DNA from: Sphingomonas sp. 67-36 | GTDB lineage: Bacteria; Pseudomonadota; Alphaproteobacteria; Sphingomonadales; Sphingomonadaceae | Length of the DNA: 64,000 nt | NCBI GenBank assembly: GCA_001897375.1 | Contig: MKSU01000013.1 | Coordinates: forward strand, 62,001-126,000 | Direction of reading: 5' to 3' | Shown here: piece after piece, positions 17,503 through 25,337 of the stretch | Layout: each line of letters begins with the position of its first letter | How positions within the stretch are numbered: position 1 is the stretch's first letter | Position numbers and translations under genes: made by a program | The notes under the pieces: generated by a model | What the model saw: only the letters and a program-made list of their open reading frames with translations | The model's database searches: none | Told to the model about the DNA's origin: nothing

Positions 17503-18828
17503 TTACGTTGACGGAAGCCGCATCCGAACGAGCAGGCCGCCCATTGGGCTGACGTCGAAATTCAGGCTACCGCCGTACAAACCGGCCAGCTCGGCGGCGA
17601 TCGAAAGCCCGAAGCCGTGCCCATCGCTTCGCTCATCCAGCCGGGTGCCGGGCAAGGTAACGCGGGACCATTCGTCTGGTGGTATGCCCGGGCCGTCGTC
17701 CGCGATCTCCAGCCGGACCTGCCGGACCTCCGCGGTGTCACGACGCGCAGTGACGATGACACGGCGTTGGGCGTGTCGCGCGGCATTGTCGAGCAGGTTG
17801 CCGATCAGTTCGTCCAGATCGCGGGGATCGACCTGGACCGCGATGTCGCCGGCGACGTCGGTTTCGATCGACAGCCCCTTCGTCCCGTGGATGCGGCCGA
17901 CCGCGACCGCCAGATCGGCGACGGCTGGAGCCAGAGGGGTCGAGGTGCGGCGATTGACCGCTTCCACGCGGGCGCGGGCGAGATGGTGGCGGATCGTGGC
18001 GTCGATGCGCGCCACCTGCGCCGCGCGCGCCGGCTCGTCCCGCACGTCGAGCGCCAGGGTGGCAACGGGCGTCTTGAGGGCGTGGGCGAGATTGGCCGCC
18101 GATTGCCGCGCCGCCGCCAACGCCGCGGCATTGTCGCGCGCGAGCGCGTTGAGCTCCATCGCCAGCGGCTGCAATTCGGTCGGCTGGTCCTCGTCGATCC
18201 GCGATCGCGCGCCGCTGCGGATGGCGGCGACCTGATCGCGCATGAGCCGCAGCGGACGCAGGCCCAGCCGTAGCTGGAGGAGCGTCGCGAGGCCGAGCAG
18301 CGCGGCAAGCACGGCCAACGCGCCGAGCAGCGGCGCGATTGCCTCGCGGATCGGCTGGCGCACCACGTCACGCGGCGCGGCGGCGGTCAGCACCACGGGG
18401 CCGCGCCGCGTCGCGATCGTCAACTGGCGCGCATGGACCCGGACCCCGTCCTCGCTTCCCCCATCGAGCGGGTGCAGCCGGTTCGCGCCGCCGGGCGGAG
18501 GTGGAGGAGCCGGGGGACCGTCATCTAGGACCGGGAAATCGGCGGAGCCGACGGTCTGGCCGGGCGCAGCGATGCGCCAGCGCCAGCCCGGACCATTGTC
18601 GAACGCGCCCAGCCGCTGCTCAAGCCGCGTCCGGTCGATGCGGCCATCGGCGTCGACCGCGCTGGCGAGAAGCGCCACCTCGGCGTCCAGCCGCCGGTCG
18701 AGCCCCTGCATGACGAACCGTTCGAGCACGCCGGTGAGCGCCCAGCCTGCCAGCACCAGCGCCACCACGGTAGCCACGGCCGACAGCGCCAGCATGCGCG
18801 CGTGCAGGGAGCGGGGCAGCAGGCGCAT
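17503..18828 (-). CDS. Two-component sensor histidine kinase (PhoQ/QseC-like)
   Basis: 441 aa. Membrane helices at about 12-34 and 163-185 enclose a periplasmic sensor of about 125 residues that contains a Pro-rich stretch (PPAPPPPPGG). HAMP-like and dimerisation segments follow, with the H-box NLAHALKTPVA (His249), then the ATPase N, G1 (DDGPGIP) and G2 (GHGFGLSI) boxes. It autophosphorylates on His249 and passes phosphate to the adjacent response regulator. It starts 3 nt after that gene's stop, so they form one operon. HALKTP rather than HELRTP is typical of the PhoQ-like group. The signal is not evident; divalent cations, peptides or envelope stress are possible. Confidence 0.9.
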   Translation of the reverse strand: MRLLPRSLHARMLALSAVATVVALVLAGWALTGVLERFVMQGLDRRLDAEVALLASAVDADGRIDRTRLEQRLGAFDNGPGWRWRIAAPGQTVGSADFPVLDDGPPAPPPPPGGANRLHPLDGGSEDGVRVHARQLTIATRRGPVVLTAAAPRDVVRQPIREAIAPLLGALAVLAALLGLATLLQLRLGLRPLRLMRDQVAAIRSGARSRIDEDQPTELQPLAMELNALARDNAAALAAARQSAANLAHALKTPVATLALDVRDEPARAAQVARIDATIRHHLARARVEAVNRRTSTPLAPAVADLAVAVGRIHGTKGLSIETDVAGDIAVQVDPRDLDELIGNLLDNAARHAQRRVIVTARRDTAEVRQVRLEIADDGPGIPPDEWSRVTLPGTRLDERSDGHGFGLSIAAELAGLYGGSLNFDVSPMGGLLVRMRLPST

Positions 18829-18831
18829 CGC

Positions 18832-19500
18832 CTAGATCGCTTCCGCGCAATGGAGGCGGTAGCCGCGCCCGCGCACGGTCTCGATCAGCTGCGCGCCGAT
18901 CTTCTTGCGCAGCCGGCCGACGATGACTTCCAGACTGTTCGAATCGACATCGGCGTCACCCTCATAGACGTGCTCGAGCAGCTCCAGCCGCTCGATCACC
19001 GCCTCCTTGCGCAACATGAGCTGCGACAGCACGCGCCATTCGAAGGCGGTGAGGCGGAGCGGCAGCCCCTCCAGCTCGAACTGCCCGGTCTGCGTATCGA
19101 ACGTCAGCGGCCCGCATTCGAGGCGCGGCTGGCCGTGGCCGGCGGCCCGGCGCACGAGCGCGCGCAGCCGCATCACCAGTTCCTCGATGCGGAACGGCTT
19201 GACGAGGAAATCGTCCGCCCCGGCCTTGAAGCCCGCCACCTTGTCCGACCAGCCGTCGCGCGCGGTGAGGATCAGGACGGGAAGGTCACGCTTCGCGTCG
19301 CGCCACGCGCGCAGGACGGATATCCCGTCGCGCCCCGGCAGGCCCAGGTCGAGCACCGCCGCGTCATAGGCTTCGGTCTCGCCGAGATGGGCCGCGTCGA
19401 TACCGTTTCCGACCAGATCGACTGCGAAGCTCTCGCCGCGCAGCGCCCGCGCGATGGTCGGCCCGAGATCGGCGTCGTCTTCCACGAGCAGGATACGCAT
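18832..19500 (-). CDS. OmpR/PhoB-family response regulator (QseB/PhoP-like)
   Basis: 222 aa. The receiver domain has the acidic pair EDD (7-9), phosphoacceptor Asp51 (VLDLGLPG) and Lys in LVKPFR. The C-terminal winged helix is of the OmpR type (LTAFEWRVLSQLM, SNSLEVIVGRLRKK, TVRGRGYRL). It controls transcription when phosphorylated by the downstream kinase. The start ATG is at 19500. An 11-bp-pitch direct repeat (19523-19540) lies 23-40 bp upstream, so autoregulation and control of the divergent OB-fold gene are likely. Confidence 0.92.
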   Translation of the reverse strand: MRILLVEDDADLGPTIARALRGESFAVDLVGNGIDAAHLGETEAYDAAVLDLGLPGRDGISVLRAWRDAKRDLPVLILTARDGWSDKVAGFKAGADDFLVKPFRIEELVMRLRALVRRAAGHGQPRLECGPLTFDTQTGQFELEGLPLRLTAFEWRVLSQLMLRKEAVIERLELLEHVYEGDADVDSNSLEVIVGRLRKKIGAQLIETVRGRGYRLHCAEAI

Positions 19501-19522
19501 CGTTCATTCCTATGCCGCCGAC

Positions 19523-19551
19523 CTAAACCGAAACTGAACCGGCGGGTTCAG
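19523..19551. promoter_or_regulatory. Response-regulator operator: three half-sites at 11-bp pitch
   Basis: CTAAACC (19523), CTGAACC (19534) and the inverted GGTTCAG (19545) sit exactly 11 bp apart. The first two form a direct heptamer repeat with a 4-bp spacer, like PhoP/QseB boxes. The last two form a perfect 7-bp palindrome with a 4-bp centre. The site lies in the 110-bp gap between the divergent response-regulator and OB-fold genes. Confidence 0.6.
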
Positions 19552-19610
19552 CGGGCGTGGGGCGCGACTCGACTATTCCCCGGACCATCGAACGTAGCGA
19601 GGAGTAGATC

Positions 19611-20234
19611 ATGAACAATCGATGGGTTCCCCAGATCAGCCCGGGCGCGAAGCTCGGTCTGGGCGCCGCCGCGCTGCTCGTGCTGGGCGCGGCCGGCGGC
19701 GCGGGCGCGATGTCGCTCACCCGGCCGACGGTGGAGATGGCGCCGACCGTCCCCACCCCGGTGTCGCGGCTGGCCGATGCGAGCGGCGTCGTGACGGTGC
19801 GCGGCCGCGTCGCGGAAGTCTATGGCGACCGCTTCACGGTGCAGGACGCGACCGGCAGGGCGCTGGTCGATGCCGGTCGCGGCGGCGACGCCACGGTCCG
19901 GGCCGGCAGCCCGATCATGGTGCAGGGCCGGTTCGACAATGGCCAGCTTCACGCGCGCTATCTCGTGGATGCCGGCGGCACGGTTCAGGAGGTCGGTGCG
20001 CCACCCCCGCCGCCGCCCGGACCGCCGCCGCCTCCTCCACCCCCGCCGCCGGGTGGACCGGGCGCGGTTCCCCCGCCGCCTCCACCGCCACCGCCGGGGG
20101 CCGGAATGCCGGCCGGAGCGGGCGAGATCGCGCCGCCGCCGCCTCCGGCCGGTGCCCCGCCGCGCGGGAACCTTCAGCCCCCGCCGCCGCCCGCCGGTCA
20201 GGCGCCAGCGCCAGCGCCCGCGACGAACGGCTAG
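19611..20234 (+). CDS. Membrane-anchored OB-fold (YgiW/BOF-like) protein with proline-rich tail
   Basis: 207 aa. An N-terminal hydrophobic segment (about 13-35) could be a signal anchor. A small beta-rich domain at 59-128 (VVTVRGRVAEVYGDRFTVQD, ALVDAG) has the pattern of periplasmic bacterial OB-fold (BOF) proteins. The remaining 75 residues are almost all Pro, Gly and Ala, with poly-proline runs. In enterobacteria ygiW sits beside the qseBC two-component genes, and the same arrangement is seen here. A role in envelope ligand binding or stress under control of the adjacent system is inferred. The ribosome-binding site GAGGAG precedes ATG 19611. Confidence 0.7.
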   Translation: MNNRWVPQISPGAKLGLGAAALLVLGAAGGAGAMSLTRPTVEMAPTVPTPVSRLADASGVVTVRGRVAEVYGDRFTVQDATGRALVDAGRGGDATVRAGSPIMVQGRFDNGQLHARYLVDAGGTVQEVGAPPPPPPGPPPPPPPPPPGGPGAVPPPPPPPPPGAGMPAGAGEIAPPPPPAGAPPRGNLQPPPPPAGQAPAPAPATNG

Positions 20235-20243
20235 GCTGGACGA

Positions 20244-20267
20244 GGGAGGTCGCCGCGGCGGCCTCCC
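20244..20267. terminator. Terminator-like hairpin after the OB-fold gene
   Basis: A 10-bp stem with a CGCG loop (20244-20253 with 20258-20267, one G-T wobble) lies just after the OB-fold gene stop. There is no T-run, so intrinsic termination is uncertain; a second GC-rich repeat follows before the next gene. Confidence 0.4.
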
Positions 20268-20337
20268 GACGCGCTTCCGGGGCGGGGGAAACTTCCTCCC
20301 CGGCCGGGGTTAAACGCGCGATTGCGCTGGAGAGCTT

Positions 20338-21660
20338 ATGGTGATGACGGCGTTACCGGCGGCAGCCCGGCCGATCCCCGCACGCGATCGGGACCGCACG
20401 CGCGCCCGGCGCGCGCTTCAGTCGCTGAATTTCTTCATGGCCGACATGCAGGCCGGGATCGGCCCTTTCCTTGGCGTCTTCCTGCAGCAGCGCGGCTGGA
20501 CGACGGGGCCGATCGGCACGGTGATGACCGCGGGCGGCATCGCCGGCATGTTGATGACGGTCCCGGCGGGCGCGTTCATCGACCATACCAGCCGGAAGCG
20601 CTGGGTGGTCGTCATCACCGGCACCTGCACGGTGCTGGCGTCCTTCCTCATCCTGTGGTCGCAGTCATGGGCGGTGGTGACGGCGAGCCAGATCGCGACC
20701 GCCATCGCCGGCGCGGCGATCGGCCCCGCCGTCACCGGCATCACGCTCGGCATCTTCCGCCAGCGCGGCTTCAACGCGCAGAACGGGCGCAACCAGGCGT
20801 GCAACCATGCCGGCAACATGGTGGGGGCGGGGCTTGCTGGCTGGCTCGGCTGGAAGCTCGGCATCCCCGCGATCTTCTGGCTGGCCGCCGGCTTCGGCGT
20901 CGTGGCGATCGCGTCGGTGCTGTCCATCCCGGAGCGCGCGATCGACCATCAGGCGGCGCGGGGGCTGGAGCACGGCCGGGAAAGCGGCGAGGACGGCAAG
21001 GCGGAGGGCTTCAAGGCGCTCGCCCGCAACAAGCCGATGCTGATCCTGGCGGCGGCGCTCGCCTGCTTCCATCTCGGCAACGGCGCGATGCTGCCGCTCT
21101 ACGGGCTGGCGGTCGTCGGCGCGGGCAAGGGCGACGCGGCGATGTTCACCGCCACCACCGTGGTGGTGGCGCAGGCCGTGATGATCCTCGCGAGCCTCGC
21201 CGCTATGAGGGTCGCGGCGCGGCGCGGCTATTGGCTGGTGCTCCTGATCTCCTTCGCCGCGCTCCCGGTGCGCGGCTTTCTCGCCGGCACGTTCATCGAG
21301 CATTGGGGCGTGTGGCCGGTGCAGGCACTGGACGGGATCGGCGCGGGGCTTCAGAGCGTGGCTGTGCCGGGGCTGGTCGCCTGCCTGCTGGACGGCACGG
21401 GCCGGATCAACGTCGGACAGGGGGCGGTGATGACCGTGCAGGGAATCGGCGCCAGCCTGTCGCCCGCGATCGGCGGCTGGCTCGCGCAGGAACTGGGCTA
21501 TCCGGCGGCCTTCTATATCCTCGGCGGCTTCGCTATCGCCAGCGTGGCCCTGTGGGTGGGATTCGCGGGCACGTTGCGCCCCGCCTGCGCGGCGACGCCG
21601 GGCGACGCCATGGACGATAAGGGGAAAACGGCCGATGACCGACGCCTTGGTCCGGGTTGA
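20338..21660 (+). CDS. MFS transporter
   Basis: 440 aa with about 12 hydrophobic segments. The N-terminus is SLNFFMADMQAGIGPFLGVFL, and the loop 2-3 region is GAFIDHTSRKRWVVV. A charged central loop (EHGRESGEDGKAEGF) divides the two halves. The cytoplasmic tail is polar. It belongs to a group of MFS proteins often found near metal or arsenic resistance genes, and the next gene here is an ArsB-like pump. The substrate is not predictable. ATG 20338 follows GGAGAG at 4 nt. The spacing to the ArsB-like gene (39 bp) suggests one transcript. Confidence 0.82.
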   Translation: MVMTALPAAARPIPARDRDRTRARRALQSLNFFMADMQAGIGPFLGVFLQQRGWTTGPIGTVMTAGGIAGMLMTVPAGAFIDHTSRKRWVVVITGTCTVLASFLILWSQSWAVVTASQIATAIAGAAIGPAVTGITLGIFRQRGFNAQNGRNQACNHAGNMVGAGLAGWLGWKLGIPAIFWLAAGFGVVAIASVLSIPERAIDHQAARGLEHGRESGEDGKAEGFKALARNKPMLILAAALACFHLGNGAMLPLYGLAVVGAGKGDAAMFTATTVVVAQAVMILASLAAMRVAARRGYWLVLLISFAALPVRGFLAGTFIEHWGVWPVQALDGIGAGLQSVAVPGLVACLLDGTGRINVGQGAVMTVQGIGASLSPAIGGWLAQELGYPAAFYILGGFAIASVALWVGFAGTLRPACAATPGDAMDDKGKTADDRRLGPG

Positions 21661-21699
21661 TATCGGCGGCCCGCGTTCCGGCGGGAAGGGTCGCGGCCG

Positions 21700-22950
21700 G
21701 TGAGCGTCGCCGTCGGCGCCACCTGGGCGATCGCGGCGCTGTCGACGGCCGGGGTGATCGGCCGGCCGATGCGGTGGCCGGAGTGGATCTGGGCGGTCGC
21801 GGGCGCGGGGTTGCTGATCGGCCTCGGCCTGATGCCGATCCACGTCGCGGGCACGGCGATCGCCAAGGGGCTGGACGTCTATCTCTTCCTCATCGGCATG
21901 ATGCTGCTGAGCGAAACCGCGCGCGAGCATGGCGTGTTCGACTGGGTCGCGGCGACGGCGGTGAACAGCGCCCGCCGATCCACCGGGCGCTTGTTCCTGC
22001 TCGTCTATATGACCGGCATCGTCGTCACGACGTTCATGTCCAACGACGCGACCGCGGTGGTGCTGACGCCCGCGGTTTTCGCCGCCGCCCGCAAGGCGAA
22101 GGCCGAGCCGCTGCCGCTGCTACTCGCCTGCGCGATGATCGCCAACGCGGCGAGCTTCGTCCTGCCGATCTCGAATCCGGCGAACCTCGTGCTCTACGAT
22201 GGCCGGATGCCGCCGCTCGGCCAGTGGCTCGGCTCGTTCGCGCTGCCGTCGGTGGCCTCGATCGTAGTGACCTTCATCATGCTCCGGCTGGTCGAGCGTC
22301 GCCAGATCGCCGGAGAATGCGCGTGCGAGGTGGTGCGCGACCGGCTGTCGGCCGGCGGAAAGCTCGCCCTGGCGGGCATCCTGCTCACCGCTGTTGCGTT
22401 GCTCCTCGCATCCGGCTTCGACATGCAGCTCGGCCTGCCGACCGCCGCCGCCGGCATCGCGACGGGGTTGGGCGTAAGCCTGCTGCGTCGGCAGTCTCCC
22501 GTCCCGCTTGTCCGCGGCATATCCTGGGGCGTGCTGCCGCTCGTCGCGGGCCTGTTCGTCCTGGTCGAGGCGCTCGATCGCACCGGCGTGATCGCGATCG
22601 TCTCGAACCGGCTGCGCGAGATGGCGCGCGATCCCGTTCAGGCCGCCGCGATCGCGGGCACGATCCTCGCCTTCGTCTCCAACCTGATGAACAACCTCCC
22701 GGCCGGCCTGATCGCCAGCACCGCGGTCGCGCAGGCGCATCCGCCGCGTATCGTCACCGATTGCCTGCTGATCGGGGTCGACCTCGGCCCCAACCTGTCG
22801 GTCACCGGGTCGCTCGCGACGATATTGTGGCTACAGGCCATCCGCCGCGAGGGCGAGGATGTCGGCTTCTGGCGCTTCCTGAAGGTGGGCGTCGTCGTGA
22901 TGCCGACCGCGCTCGCCGCCGCGATCGGTGCGCGACTTCTTATGGGATGA
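21700..22950 (+). CDS. ArsB/NhaD-superfamily transporter, likely arsenite efflux-type
   Basis: 416 aa with about 11 membrane helices. Hallmarks of the ArsB/ion-transporter superfamily are TTFMSNDATAVVLTPAV (about 108-124) and LPISNPANLVLYDG. The C-terminal half repeats this with FVSNLMNNLPAG and LGPNLSVTGSLATI. ArsB exports arsenite or antimonite across the inner membrane, alone or with ArsA. No arsR, arsC or arsA lies nearby, so the substrate stays provisional. GTG 21700 is chosen because GGAAGG lies upstream and the membrane pattern begins immediately after it. A hairpin follows the stop at 22979-22999. Confidence 0.82.
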   Translation: MSVAVGATWAIAALSTAGVIGRPMRWPEWIWAVAGAGLLIGLGLMPIHVAGTAIAKGLDVYLFLIGMMLLSETAREHGVFDWVAATAVNSARRSTGRLFLLVYMTGIVVTTFMSNDATAVVLTPAVFAAARKAKAEPLPLLLACAMIANAASFVLPISNPANLVLYDGRMPPLGQWLGSFALPSVASIVVTFIMLRLVERRQIAGECACEVVRDRLSAGGKLALAGILLTAVALLLASGFDMQLGLPTAAAGIATGLGVSLLRRQSPVPLVRGISWGVLPLVAGLFVLVEALDRTGVIAIVSNRLREMARDPVQAAAIAGTILAFVSNLMNNLPAGLIASTAVAQAHPPRIVTDCLLIGVDLGPNLSVTGSLATILWLQAIRREGEDVGFWRFLKVGVVVMPTALAAAIGARLLMG

Positions 22951-22978
22951 GGAAAATCCCGGCCATCGGCGGAAAGAC

Positions 22979-22999
22979 GGGCCGGCATCGCGCCGGCCC
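22979..22999. terminator. Bidirectional terminator-like hairpin
   Basis: A perfect 8-bp GC stem (22979-22986 with 22992-22999) with a 5-nt loop sits between the convergent ArsB-like gene and the Ala-rich periplasmic protein gene. The tail on the minus strand reads GTCTTTCC, a weak T-rich stretch. Confidence 0.55.
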
Positions 23000-23007
23000 G
23001 AGTCCCT

Positions 23008-23661
23008 CTATCGCGGGGTGACGGTGGTGGTGGTCTTTTCGGTGACCGTCGCCGGATGCGTCGTCGCGCGATGGACGGTGCGGACGACGCGCTTCTTCCT
23101 GACCGGCGCGGACGCGGCGGTGGTGGTGTGCGTCGTCTCGGTCGTCACCGTGGTGGCCGGTGGCGGCGTGGTCGCCGCCGCGCGCGCGGCCGCTGCATCG
23201 GCGGCGGCGGAGGCGGCGGCCTGCTCGGCATTCGTCGCGCGGGCATTCGCCGCGTCGGCCTGCTGCTGCGCGGCGACCGCCTGATCCTGCGCGGCCGAGA
23301 CCTGCGCCTGCGCGGCCATCGCGGTGTCCGCCTGCTTCGCGGCGGCGGCCTCGCGGCGATCCCTTTCGGCTACACCTACCGCCGTATCGGCGAGGTGCGA
23401 CGCGCGATGCGCCGCCTCGATCGCTTCATCCTTGCGGCCGGCGCGCAACTCGTCCTGCGCGGACCGCAGCGCTGCCATCGCATCCGCCGTCATTCTCGGC
23501 ACATCGCCGCCCGCGCCCATCGCATTGAGCGCGTCGATCTTGCCTTGCGCCTCGGCGACCGCCACCTTCGCGCGATCGCCCTTGCTCTCGGCCGCGACCG
23601 GCGCCGCCGCCATCAGCGACAACGCCGTCAGCGCGGCGGCGTGGATCACAAACTTCCGCAT
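23008..23661 (-). CDS. Periplasmic Ala-rich coiled-coil protein (DUF4398-like)
   Basis: 217 aa. A clear signal peptide (residues 1-24, ends APVAA) is followed by helical repeats rich in Ala, Gln, Asp and Glu (about 28-165) that predict a long coiled coil. A Thr/Pro/Lys-rich tail (TTVTTETTHTTT, then basic KKRVVRTVHR) ends the chain. The helical part resembles DUF4398 periplasmic proteins, whose function is not settled. The cationic tail could bind LPS, peptidoglycan or nucleic acid (inference). ATG 23661 follows GGAG. It stands alone between a convergent transporter and the DNA-ligase gene upstream on the same strand, 67 bp away. Confidence 0.7.
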   Translation of the reverse strand: MRKFVIHAAALTALSLMAAAPVAAESKGDRAKVAVAEAQGKIDALNAMGAGGDVPRMTADAMAALRSAQDELRAGRKDEAIEAAHRASHLADTAVGVAERDRREAAAAKQADTAMAAQAQVSAAQDQAVAAQQQADAANARATNAEQAAASAAADAAAARAAATTPPPATTVTTETTHTTTAASAPVRKKRVVRTVHRATTHPATVTEKTTTTVTPR

Positions 23662-23728
23662 GATCTACTCCTCCAACGCCCCCCGGGCGGCAAGGCAACG
23701 AACGCCATGTCCGGCTTGTTCCTGCGCC

Positions 23729-25336
23729 TCAGTCCCGCGTCCGTTCGTCCGGCGCGATCAGGCCGCGCAGCGTGTCGATCCGGTCCGCCTCGCGCGCCGG
23801 CTTGTCGGCGCGGATGCGGTTGATCCGGGGGAAGCGCATCGCGAGGCCGGACTTGTGCCGACGGCTCTCGTGGATCGAATCGAACGCGATCTCCAGCACC
23901 AGCGCGCGATCCGTCTCCCGCACCGGACCGAAGCGGTTGACGGTATGCGTGCGGACATAATGGTCGAGCCATTTCAGCTCGGCATCGGTGAAGCCCGAAT
24001 AGGATTTGCCCACCGGCAGCAGTTCCGCCCCCGCTTCGGGATCGCCGTTCCAGCAGCCGAAGGTGTAATCGGAATAATAGGACGAGCGCCGCCCGTTGCC
24101 GCGCTGCGCATACATCAGCACGCAATCGACCAGCAAAGGATCGCGCTTCCATTTGTACCACAGCCCCATCGGGCGCCCGGCGACATAGGGGCTGTCGCGG
24201 CGCTTGAGCATCAGCCCCTCGATCGCCTGGTCGCGCGCGCCGTCGCGGATCGCCGCCAGCGCGTCCAGCGAGGTGGCGGGGACGATCGCGCTCAGATCGA
24301 ACCGCGCCGGATCGAGGCCGGCCGCGAACTCTTCCAGCCGGGCGCGCCGCGCGTTCCACGGCAGCGGGCGCAAATCCTCCCCACCAACCAGCAACAGGTC
24401 GAACAGGCGGACGAAGGCGGTATATTCCTCCAGCATCCGTCGCGAGACGGCCTTGCGGTTGAGCCGTTGCTGCAAGGCATTGAAGCTGGCCGCCCCGCCC
24501 TGCTCACCGCCCTGATAGACGCCGCGCACCAGCAATTCGCCGTCGAGCACCACCGGCGCGCGCAACACGTCGAGCAGTTCCGGGAAGCTCCGCGAGATAT
24601 CGTCGCCGGAGCGCGAATAGATGCGCGTCTCCTCGCCGTGGACGATCTGCACGCGGATACCGTCCCACTTCCACTCCACCGCATAATGATCGAGGTCCGG
24701 GATCGTCTCGCCGAGCGGCTGGGCGAGCATGAACGGACGGAACAACGGAGCGCCGGCCGCGACCGGCGGCGGTCCGCTGCCGGTCGCCCAGTCGAACAGC
24801 GCGGCATAGGGCGGGCTTTGGCCGTGCCAATATTCCTCGACATCGGCGACCGGCACGTCGAACGCCTGCGCGAAGGCGATCTTCGCCAGCCGCGCCGACA
24901 CGCCGTTGCGCATCGCGCCGGTCGCCATCTTCAGCAACGCATAACGGCCGTTCGCGTCCAGCCGGTCGAGCAACGCGGGCAGATCGCGTCGCACCGTGCC
25001 GCGCGTCATCGCGGAGAGCAATTCCACCGCTTGGCTGACGGTCGGCGGCGGCGCGGAGACCTCCGGTTCCGGCCATAGCAGGCTCACGGTTTCGGCGGTG
25101 TCGCCGACGTAATCGCGCGACAGGGCGAACAGCACCGGGTCCACCCGCTCCGCAATCAACTGCCGCACGATCGCGGACTTGACCGCCGGGAAATCGAGCG
25201 CATTGGTCAACGCCGCCAACGCCCAGCCGCGATCCGGATCGGGCGTATGCCGGAGGTAGGCCGCGATCAGCGCCAGCTTGCCGTTGCGCGAGCGGGTGTA
25301 GGTGAGCGCGTCGAGCAGTTCGGCGAACGCCTCCAC
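23729..25336 (-). CDS. ATP-dependent DNA ligase (PP_1105/exonuclease-associated family)
   Basis: 535 aa. The N-terminal helical domain resembles the DNA-binding domain of LigB/eukaryotic-type ligases. The nucleotidyltransferase motif I is VEWKWDGIR (Lys223), followed by motif III VLDGELLV, motif IV EGLMLKRRDSPY and motif V WYKWKRD. It seals nicks using ATP via a ligase-AMP intermediate and is separate from the essential NAD-dependent LigA. It starts (GTG) 1 nt after the stop of the metallo-beta-lactamase exonuclease, so the two are one operon. In many proteobacteria this pair comes with a Lhr-type helicase and a phosphoesterase, which are not seen here. A DNA-repair role is inferred from that association. 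Confidence 0.9.
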   Translation of the reverse strand: MEAFAELLDALTYTRSRNGKLALIAAYLRHTPDPDRGWALAALTNALDFPAVKSAIVRQLIAERVDPVLFALSRDYVGDTAETVSLLWPEPEVSAPPPTVSQAVELLSAMTRGTVRRDLPALLDRLDANGRYALLKMATGAMRNGVSARLAKIAFAQAFDVPVADVEEYWHGQSPPYAALFDWATGSGPPPVAAGAPLFRPFMLAQPLGETIPDLDHYAVEWKWDGIRVQIVHGEETRIYSRSGDDISRSFPELLDVLRAPVVLDGELLVRGVYQGGEQGGAASFNALQQRLNRKAVSRRMLEEYTAFVRLFDLLLVGGEDLRPLPWNARRARLEEFAAGLDPARFDLSAIVPATSLDALAAIRDGARDQAIEGLMLKRRDSPYVAGRPMGLWYKWKRDPLLVDCVLMYAQRGNGRRSSYYSDYTFGCWNGDPEAGAELLPVGKSYSGFTDAELKWLDHYVRTHTVNRFGPVRETDRALVLEIAFDSIHESRRHKSGLAMRFPRINRIRADKPAREADRIDTLRGLIAPDERTRD

Positions 25337-25337
25337 C

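Noticed and set aside
19990-20230. GC-rich repetitive DNA coding for poly-proline
   Set aside because: It is in frame in the OB-fold protein and best explained as its proline-rich tail rather than a mobile or CRISPR repeat.
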